Positions 18,651 to 24,843 of a stretch of DNA of 24,843 bases are shown one piece after another (within the stretch, counting starts at the first letter, position 1; each line of letters begins with the position of its first letter). This stretch comes from Chromera velia (lineage: Eukaryota > Sar > Chromeraceae): the NCBI GenBank assembly GCA_018398765.1, contig JAHBMJ010000871.1, forward strand, positions 1 through 24,843, given 5' to 3'. The notes beneath the pieces were generated by a model. That model saw nothing but the letters and a program-made list of their open reading frames with translations, had not been told where the DNA came from and did no database searches. A program made the position numbers and the translations under genes.

Positions 18651-19615
18651 CCCCCCCCCCCTTTTATGATCACTTTATTGAACGAGCATGAGACTTCAAG
18701 CTCAGATATAATCTGGTAAACAAAGTCATGTACAGTCAAGGTGCTAGAGACCGTGTGAATGGGAGAAGACTTTGTCACTCATTTGCCTCCTTCCGGATCT
18801 CTTAACGCAGTCTGTGACGCACTCGCCGATGAACCTGACGTCTTCCCTTTTCCGTGACCCACCATCCACTCTATCACACACTTACTCCTACTCTCCCTGA
18901 CACACATAGCAGCTCACAATCCTCCCTTCCTCCACATGCTGACGCACTCACTTAAACAATGGTCGGTTTGGACACACCTCATCCCTCAGCAACTCGCAGA
19001 CCTTCTCAATAATTCCCTCACTTTGTCACGTACACACCCACTGACTCCTTCTGCATCGCCAATTTCTTTCGGGTATACCTGCCATGCCGTACATGCACTT
19101 GCATGCCTGCATCAACAGTAACACATTACACGGGTCTGCTTGACTAACCAAACTGAGGGGACCAATCATCCACAAAGAACAGAGGGGACTGTCACGTACT
19201 ATACCCCATTCTCTATCTCTGTTCCACCACAGTCTCTTGAGAGGTCGACAGACTCTCTCTCTTTGTAGTCGATCTGCTCGATCGGGTCCGCCTGTCAGGA
19301 ACTTTTGGGGTATCTCCTCTCTGCACAAACCAGTCAAGCACACCAGGCAGACAGACAGAAAGACATACCAACACACACGTGAGGTGCATCAAAGAAACAG
19401 AACATATCCTCCCTCCCCCCCATGAGAAGCCTCTCAAAGAACATTTGCAATCGATCTCTGAAGGCACAAGGGGATGGAACGAGACAATACACGCAGGCAC
19501 TGCAGTTCCCGGTTCGTCGGAGCGGCACTCACAATTTTGTTCAGTCAGTGCATGTCCTGCTGACACTTTTGATGGTTGACAAGAAAAAAGAACAAACGAG
19601 CTGAAAGAGGCTCCT
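18651..19615. other. Non-coding stretch downstream of the membrane-protein gene
   Basis: Overlapping ORFs on both strands up to 117 codons show no recognisable domain. It should include the 3' UTR of the minus-strand gene ending at 19616. Confidence 0.35.
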
Positions 19616-20362
19616 CTACAACATCAACCCATGCAGTTTGAACAGGCTCCCGAAAACAGGAAAATGGCGCCTGTCTTTTCTGACCTTCTTTTCCCTTCTG
19701 CACGGTGCCTTGAAGAGGAAGCACGCGAACTTCCACAGCACCCCCAGCAGAGTGAAGCAGATTGACATCACCAACGTCGACCCCCCTCTGTAACTGTCGA
19801 GGGTCAGACAAGTGAGAATTAAAATCACAATTTCCGACAACGACAGACAGAAGGCAGCAAGGCGAACACCCCATCCTCTTGCTGTCTTCTCTCCGCCTTG
19901 CACACCCTCTATTGGAAGCCCTCCAAATTGTTGGGACAAATCTTCACGCACCAGCCACACATTGGCCAAATCCATCACAGTCAGCCCCCCCACTGTCACG
20001 CCATACCAATGGAATCTGGAAGATGCCCTACCGATATTTAACATGATTCCAGCCACAGCAGCATCAGAAAGCAAATCGAGGGCAACTAGCGACAGCCCAA
20101 CAAACAGAATCACCCTCTCTTTTCTCCTCTCTTGTTTTGGGCCCTCGAGACTCTCTGCAAGACGGGACATCCGATCAACAGCAAACTTCTGAACAGACCG
20201 CCCCCGATCTCGCAAAGCCGCAAACCCAGACCTCTTCCCCCCTTTCTCCCCATCCTCTCCAGTGCCATTCTCACCCTCCTCAGTGCCTCCCACTCGATCC
20301 CCAGAGGTGTTCAGAGACACCCCCCCTTGGCCCTCCTTGTGCCCCTCCCCCCCCCAAGTCAC
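19616..20362 (-). CDS. Multi-pass membrane protein, C-terminal part (continuation of the same gene)
   Basis: This frame overlaps the previous ORF by about 80 bases with a one-base shift at the G9 run, and has no ATG near its beginning, as expected for a continuation. It gives a Gly/Glu-rich cytosol-like linker (about residues 1-80), then about four hydrophobic segments: ILFVGLSLVALDLLSDAAVA, WYGVTVGGLTVMDLANVW, LAAFCLSLSEIVILILTCL and LVMSICFTLLGVLWKFACFL. The end is a basic tail (CRREKKVRKDRRH). The D-L-L-S-D motif in the first helix vaguely recalls XK-related membrane proteins, but I do not assign it there. Together the two ORFs would give about 490 residues with about ten membrane segments. 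Confidence 0.6.
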   Translation of the reverse strand: MTWGGEGHKEGQGGVSLNTSGDRVGGTEEGENGTGEDGEKGGKRSGFAALRDRGRSVQKFAVDRMSRLAESLEGPKQERRKERVILFVGLSLVALDLLSDAAVAGIMLNIGRASSRFHWYGVTVGGLTVMDLANVWLVREDLSQQFGGLPIEGVQGGEKTARGWGVRLAAFCLSLSEIVILILTCLTLDSYRGGSTLVMSICFTLLGVLWKFACFLFKAPCRREKKVRKDRRHFPVFGSLFKLHGLML

Positions 20363-21098
20363 AAGGAAAGCCCATGAATCTCGGCCTGTCCAACAGCGCA
20401 GCCCTACCCAAAGTGAAGGCCGCCATAGGGTCTAGAGCCCGCAGTCTGTTTCTCTCTGTTCTCTCTGACTCAATCTCAGCCTCTGAGAATGTTCGGGGAA
20501 ACGCTCTCCAAGCGAAGAGCATGGCATAGACCCAGTAGAAAATCACGATACCGAAGATGGGAATCGTGTAAATCTCCCCGAATAGACCGAGGTAGTGACT
20601 GCGTGCCAACGGGATGGCAGCACTTGCGAGACACACACAGTAACCGACCAAAGAAAGAGTCTGACTTGTCTGCGATGAGGGTTTAAAGAAGAGTGCACAG
20701 AGCTGCAAAATTGGGGCTCTGCCTAACTGCTGGAAGATCCAGACAAGAAACACAAGGACACTGTGCTCACTCGCCCCCCTTGAATACATCACCCACCCGT
20801 CCGAAGCCGTGAAGAAAAAAGAAGCCAGAACAGGACCTAAGAGCACACCTCCAAACATGGGCAACACAAGTTGGCCCACAGGCAGTACCACAAAGGGCAA
20901 AACGAAGACAACGAACTCAGCTGCTCCTCTCACCGAACAACAGCTCGAACTGCAACACTGCTGCAAGACCCAGACCCCGCACCAAGGGACCCAGACGACC
21001 ACAGGCAGCAGAAGTCCGAGTCCCAAAGTGATCGAGACAGAAGAAAGAGAGACAGCAAAAAAGAAGGCAAAGGAAAAAGAAAACAAGAGACTTGACAT
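20280..21098 (-). CDS. Multi-pass membrane protein, N-terminal part
   Basis: Minus-strand ORF. The frame is open to 21284, but the first plausible ATG is at 21098-21096 (MSSLLFSFSF), directly followed by a long hydrophobic stretch that may be a signal anchor. About six hydrophobic segments follow, including one around EFVVFVLPFVVLPVG, one around VLVFLVWIFQQL, one around SLVGYCVCLASAA and one around IPIFGIVIFYWVYAML. They are followed by a cytosol-like charged segment (EAEIESERTERNRLRALDP). The frame then runs through a G9 tract (plus-strand C 20347-20355) into glycine-rich nonsense and stops at 20280. One G fewer would lead directly into the second ORF at 20362. No family was recognised, and the 5' end could be an exon boundary and not a true start. 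Confidence 0.6.
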   Translation of the reverse strand: MSSLLFSFSFAFFFAVSLSSVSITLGLGLLLPVVVWVPWCGVWVLQQCCSSSCCSVRGAAEFVVFVLPFVVLPVGQLVLPMFGGVLLGPVLASFFFTASDGWVMYSRGASEHSVLVFLVWIFQQLGRAPILQLCALFFKPSSQTSQTLSLVGYCVCLASAAIPLARSHYLGLFGEIYTIPIFGIVIFYWVYAMLFAWRAFPRTFSEAEIESERTERNRLRALDPMAAFTLGRAALLDRPRFMGFPCDLGGGGAQGGPRGGVSEHLWGSSGRH

Positions 21099-21284
21099 TC
21101 GCACCGTTGAGTCCAGATGAAGTGTCACACAAAACGGTATCGACTGTATTCTTCTTCTTCTCCAACAAGAAGAGCCACAGAGTCCCAACCGGGCAGTAAG
21201 TAGAAGGCGCGGCTCTCTCTTTATCTCTCTGCTGCTTACGTCTTCCCCCTCTCTGTTCCTTCCAGCTGCACGCAGATCCGTCAC

Positions 21285-21920
21285 ATGAGAAGCAACAAAT
21301 CAAAGATGAAGAATCCCTTATACTCCGGAAGGCCGTTTTGGGGAAACAGCAGAAGGCCATCCGATCCAGATAGGTGCGCTCTGACAAATTCTGCCAGCAG
21401 CGTGCCGTTCGAATTTCTTGAAGTCTCTCTGTCCTCTCACGCACTGCCATTTATTTGCCTTCCGTCTCCTTGAAAATGTCTGTCTGTCTCTCTGTCTCTC
21501 CATTTGTCTCTCCCTGACTTCTCCTCCCCTCTCTCGTCCTCCCACTGTTCCTTCCTTTGTCCGGGTTGTTTATGTGCATGTCTATCCGGACATGAATATG
21601 AGGCGATGGTTGATTCACCAATACTCTAAGGAACACAGAAAACGACAGAAAGGAAAAGACAAATAATATTTGATCACACTGCCCCCGAGACAAAAAAGCA
21701 AAAAAATAATTGAGTCAAACATGAATCTTAAGTTTCGGTCTTTTCCCTCCCAAACTACAGACAGACAGACAGTCAGACAGACAGACAGACAGACTATATG
21801 TTTCTTCTTCTTCTCCCTCCCTTCCTTCATGAACACAAGAGACAAAAAGAAAGAACAAAGACAAAAGAACAGCACCAACAATCACACAGCGTGGGCAGGG
21901 GGCCCGAAAGGTGAGAGTTA

Positions 21921-21951
<31 letters not shown>

Positions 21952-22239
21952 AAGAGAGAGAGAGACAGAGAGGCCGATAGACAGACAGACAGACGGACAA
22001 ACCAGAAAGAAGCAAGAAAAGAAAGAAAGAAAGAAAGCCTTTGTCTTTGACTTCGAGACTACGGCCTACAATCGCACACATATACACACACACACAGAGG
22101 ACACACAGAGGGGGGGGGGATAGACAGATACATAGATAGATAGATAGATATGGAGAGCGTGAACAGACAAAAGTACGTACACAAACAGACACAGCGAAAT
22201 AAATACAGAAAAACTTCTCCTCACTTACTCACTCACGGA
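21285..22239. repeat. Non-coding stretch with GACA, GAAA, GATA and CTGT microsatellites
   Basis: CTGTCTGT near 21477-21500, GACA arrays at about 21758-21792 and 21922-21990, GAAA at about 22018-22038, CA at about 22075-22095, a G run at 22112-22119 and GATA at about 22122-22150. Those GACA copies and the CTGT array are the same repeat on opposite strands. Apparent ORFs here are repeat translations. It may contain the promoter of the minus-strand membrane-protein gene. Confidence 0.85.
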
Positions 22240-23196
22240 CTATCTCACTGACTTCTTATTACACACACCTGCCTTCTGACGTACTTGCTTCCTTGCTGCG
22301 AAACGAAGAGCCAGCAGGCCTTCAGACTCACGTTCAGACGCGCTCTCCATCTCTCTCCAGTCCCTCGCCTCCCTTTCAGAAGAACTTTGATCTGCAAGGA
22401 CACCAGCAGGGGCGCACCCGGTAGTTCGAGTCCGCCCACGCTCAAATTCACCCTCACATTCTTCCTTCTCTTCCTCTTTCCTTGCCCAATTTTCCGAACA
22501 AACTGCGAGGAGGGGAAGGACATTCCCGTCTCCGTCGCCTCTCTCGACATAGATGCCACGCGGGCCCTTCTCACCCACAGACCTTTCTGATATGGGTGAG
22601 TATTTCACCAGGAAGATCTCCTGATTCTTTTGTGGGGGGGGACTCATGGCACCATACGCGCACAGAGTAGCAGAGAAGGCAAGTCTGTCTCCCACATTTC
22701 CTACTGAAGATTTTGCCGTCTCCTTCCCTCCGCCGCCCACCCCCTCTTCAGAATGGCCCTCTCCTTCCGCATCCCGTCCAAGGTCATTGGCGCACCATCC
22801 AGAAAGTCCATCCAGAGATTCAAGAGACAGGCGCGATAGTACACTGTCGAGACACCCGCCGTCTTCGAGAAAAGAGGAAGAAGAAGAGGAGACGGGCGAG
22901 TGATGAGACGGTGGAAATTTTTCGTCCTCAAACATCCTCTCACTATCTGGGCACGTGCATCTACACACAACGAAATTGCCAAACGAGGCCGAGTGAGAGA
23001 TCTGGCATCGTGAGGTCCAGTAACCGGGCTGCAGCCCCCACATTGCATGACGTACCAGTCTGACTGCTAGTCCAGGATGAAGATGAGTATGCCGTGGTGC
23101 GCAAATCGCCCTCGCGATCTTCGCCGTCTCCGCCCAGCCGTCTCCAACGACAGGTTGCTTCATTGGAATGAAAGCTGCCTTGAGCTGTTGACCCAT
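22240..23196 (-). CDS. Uncharacterised polar protein or exon
   Basis: Minus-strand ORF with first ATG at 23196-23194, about 318 codons. From about residue 80 the composition is protein-like: a serine/acidic section (HHSPVSSSSSSFLEDGG), SLESLDGLSG, a glycine patch, then a Glu/Arg-rich C-terminus with EEEKEECEGEFERG. No domain, signal peptide or convincing membrane segment was recognised. The first part is rich in Cys, His and Trp and reads less convincingly, so the true start may lie downstream or in another exon. It could be a real low-complexity gene or a chance long ORF in GC-rich DNA. Confidence 0.35.
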   Translation of the reverse strand: MGQQLKAAFIPMKQPVVGDGWAETAKIARAICAPRHTHLHPGLAVRLVRHAMWGLQPGYWTSRCQISHSASFGNFVVCRCTCPDSERMFEDEKFPPSHHSPVSSSSSSFLEDGGCLDSVLSRLSLESLDGLSGWCANDLGRDAEGEGHSEEGVGGGGKETAKSSVGNVGDRLAFSATLCAYGAMSPPPQKNQEIFLVKYSPISERSVGEKGPRGIYVERGDGDGNVLPLLAVCSENWARKEEEKEECEGEFERGRTRTTGCAPAGVLADQSSSEREARDWREMESASERESEGLLALRFAARKQVRQKAGVCNKKSVR

Positions 23197-23489
23197 GCAC
23201 CCGAAGCAGCTCACCAAAGGATTTATTATCCCTTCGACACTTCATTGCATGTCCCAAAAAAGCTGCGCTCTGAAGGCCCGAAGAGTTTCAGAAGACAGTG
23301 AGTTGCAAAGGCTTCGTTTCGAATCCACATGCAAAGAGGCTGACCAAATTGTGGTGAGAGATCCGACTGACATTCCATCGGTAGGACTGGGTAGACGGTC
23401 TCAAGAGGGACTCAATTCAGGCAGTCGGCTGCCGCATCTTGTCTTTTGTGGCAAGGAAAGGAAAGGGAAAGAATCGTTGCGAAGCGCCC

Positions 23490-23828
23490 ATGGCACGGGT
23501 GAGTACTCGGTGTGCGGTGTCAATTCACTTCGGTTCCTGAAGCTCTCTCCCGTCTCCTCCTGTTCACACGCTTTCCCCCCCCCCTCTCCCTCTTATTCCC
23601 CCCTTTCCTCGATCTATGCAGCACAGGACATGGACCTGGATGGGGTTCATGCACTACCACGTTCCTGCCACGTTGATCCTGACGTTCGGGGCCTGGCGTC
23701 TCTACTCAGAGCTCAAGGCCAAGAACGAAGTCATCGTCAGGAAGAAAAGCCTCCCTCCTCCACAGATCGCGTGGGCAGACGAGGGCCCAGCAGAAGACTC
23801 AAATTCAAAGCAAGCCGAATCTAGATAG
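23490..23828 (+). CDS. Two-exon gene for a 71-residue single-span membrane protein
   Basis: Exon 1 is ATG GCA CGG (23490-23498), followed at once by a strong donor GTGAGT. The intron is 23499-23621 (123 bp) with a pyrimidine tract and acceptor ATGCAG. Exon 2 is 23622-23828, ending in TAG. Joining is in phase 0 and yields MARHRTWTWMGFMHYH at the N-terminus. Next comes a hydrophobic segment (about residues 16-31, VPATLILTFGAWRLYS), then a basic, polar tail with KKSLPPPQ. A small protein with one helix near the N-terminus and a charged tail resembles accessory subunits of mitochondrial respiratory complexes, but I recognise no specific family. Without the intron, translation could start at ATG 23616, which lies inside the acceptor and is less likely. 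Confidence 0.6.
23499..23621 (+). other. Predicted spliceosomal intron
   Basis: Donor CGG|GTGAGT and acceptor TCTATGCAG|CAC, with a long C/T-rich tract at about 23545-23610. The predicted length is 123 bp and splicing preserves the frame. Confidence 0.6.
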
Positions 23829-24843
23829 ACTGCATGTAGTCGACAGGACAACCAATAGAGTGGTTGACAGTGCTCTGAAGTGCGTCAAAAAGGGAGGAAT
23901 GAGAAAGTGAAAGAGATGCAAGCAAGATGATCGCCTGGTCTTTGTAGAGTTGACTTAGAGCGCCTTCTGAAGAGCCACCTATACATGCTTACTGACTTCC
24001 CTGTTCACCCATACCCTTCTCCCCCTCTCCCTCTCCTCAACCTGTCCTTTCTCGCACGATTGGCATAAAGGGTTCATTCCTCAATACAATGATTCTTTCT
24101 CCCCTCTCAACCTGTCAAGGAGCTGTTCTTGCCCCACCCCCCCACTGCCGTCCTAGAGTTTTGTCCGCTCCCCCTCCACTGACACCTTGTATTGCGTCTC
24201 TCCTTATGAACGATTTCCGGGTGGTGGAGTTCCTGTCCCTTTTTGTCTGAAACACTTTCGGAATCTCGTCGATTCGTTTGGGCCTCTTTCTTTGTGCTCA
24301 GCGAGGCGCTCGGTGTACGCGCGTGTGCGTTTGCTTTGAATTCCTTGTACCGGCACCTGCCAGTGATGAGTAAGAGAAGGGAGAGAGGATCCTTCCTTCG
24401 ATCTGTCATTCCAGCATCCAGTCATTCTAACAACCAATCGGTCTGTCCCAATACATATTTATTCATTGTCCTTGTCGTTTTCTCTGCGCTTTTGTGCCAG
24501 TAGCTGCTTGGCTGCCGCTCCCTTAGATTGTACATAGCTGTGTGTCTGTGTCTCCTTGCCGGTGGGCCGTTTCATCTTACCGCTCGCTCACTTCTCCTTT
24601 CTCCCCCTCGTTGGCCTCTGCTGTCACTTGGTCAATCTCTCCGTCTGAGTCCTTCAACCCCTCTGTCGGTATCCCTTCTTTCTTGCCTGCCGGCCTGCGT
24701 GCCTGTCTGTCTGTCTCTCTGTTGAGTAAGCTGGCTTGCTCCGCCTTGCAGTCAATGTCTCCATGTGTGTCCTGCTTTGCCTCTGGGCTTTCCAGTCAGC
24801 CCACTTACGCATCGTTTTTCCGTCTGACTCCTTCTCTCCCCCC
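23829..24843. other. Non-coding stretch to the window end
   Basis: The first part should be the 3' UTR of the small membrane-protein gene. Overlapping ORFs up to 100 codons on both strands show no motif. Pyrimidine-rich patches and a CTGTCTGT stretch (about 24702-24720) are present. Confidence 0.4.

Noticed and set aside
19616-20362. XK-related scramblase assignment from the DLLSD motif
   Set aside because: A single short motif in a helix, at the wrong place relative to the rest of the protein; not enough for a family call.
20809-21120. Plus-strand Lys/Thr-rich ORF opposite the membrane-protein gene
   Set aside because: Antisense of hydrophobic membrane-segment codons; composition explained by the minus-strand frame.
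22424-22445. tRNA-like B-box (GTTCGAGTCC)
   Set aside because: No A-box at the correct distance and no cloverleaf or acceptor stem can be drawn.
23315-23330. Second B-box-like motif (TTTCGAATCC)
   Set aside because: No paired T-stem or upstream A-box.

Overview
This is nuclear DNA from a eukaryotic protist. The evidence is a decayed Ty1/copia-type retrotransposon, a coding sequence that begins with a canonical-looking histone H3 tail, a small gene with a GT-AG intron, and long non-coding stretches full of microsatellites and minisatellites. A photosynthetic alveolate of the chromerid type is my best guess. It rests on overall style (mixed GC, copia elements, dinucleotide and GACA/GAGT satellites) and is not proven by anything in the window. 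A 3-base N gap shows that this is a draft assembly.

Layout. 1-4161: copia-like element lacking its 5' end, with protease, integrase, reverse transcriptase and RNase H recognisable but broken by at least five in-frame stops, one frameshift and an apparent loss of the integrase catalytic Glu. 4162-5866: possible 3' LTR, then non-coding or promoter sequence. 5867-6943: an intact single-exon gene for an AlkB-type 2-oxoglutarate/Fe(II) dioxygenase whose N-terminus is a copy of the histone H3 tail in exact H3 register. 6944-16500: about 9.5 kb with no convincing gene, holding a possible Z-DNA tract, a 33-bp tandem repeat, an AT-rich island with a strong hairpin, a duplicated roughly 0.4-0.5 kb segment carrying GAGT/GT satellites, and CA/GA satellites. 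16567-17010: a 117-bp minisatellite. 17690-17976 (minus): relic of a coiled-coil gene. 18648-18650: assembly gap. 19616-21098 (minus): a multi-pass membrane protein gene split by a one-base frame change at a G9 run. 21760-22155: tetranucleotide satellites. 22240-23196 (minus): an uncharacterised polar ORF. 23490-23828 (plus): a two-exon gene for a 71-residue single-membrane-span protein.

The main result is the H3-tail/AlkB fusion. In H3 numbering 21 of the first 27 residues match canonical H3, including all six lysines K4, K9, K14, K18, K23 and K27 and the unbroken block K9-Q19. The nearby arginines R2 and R8 are replaced. A nucleic-acid demethylase that carries its own H3 tail suggests histone mimicry, in which the enzyme is acetylated or bound by the proteins that act on H3. 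That function is inference; the sequence match is directly visible. No operon-like cooperation between the genes is evident.
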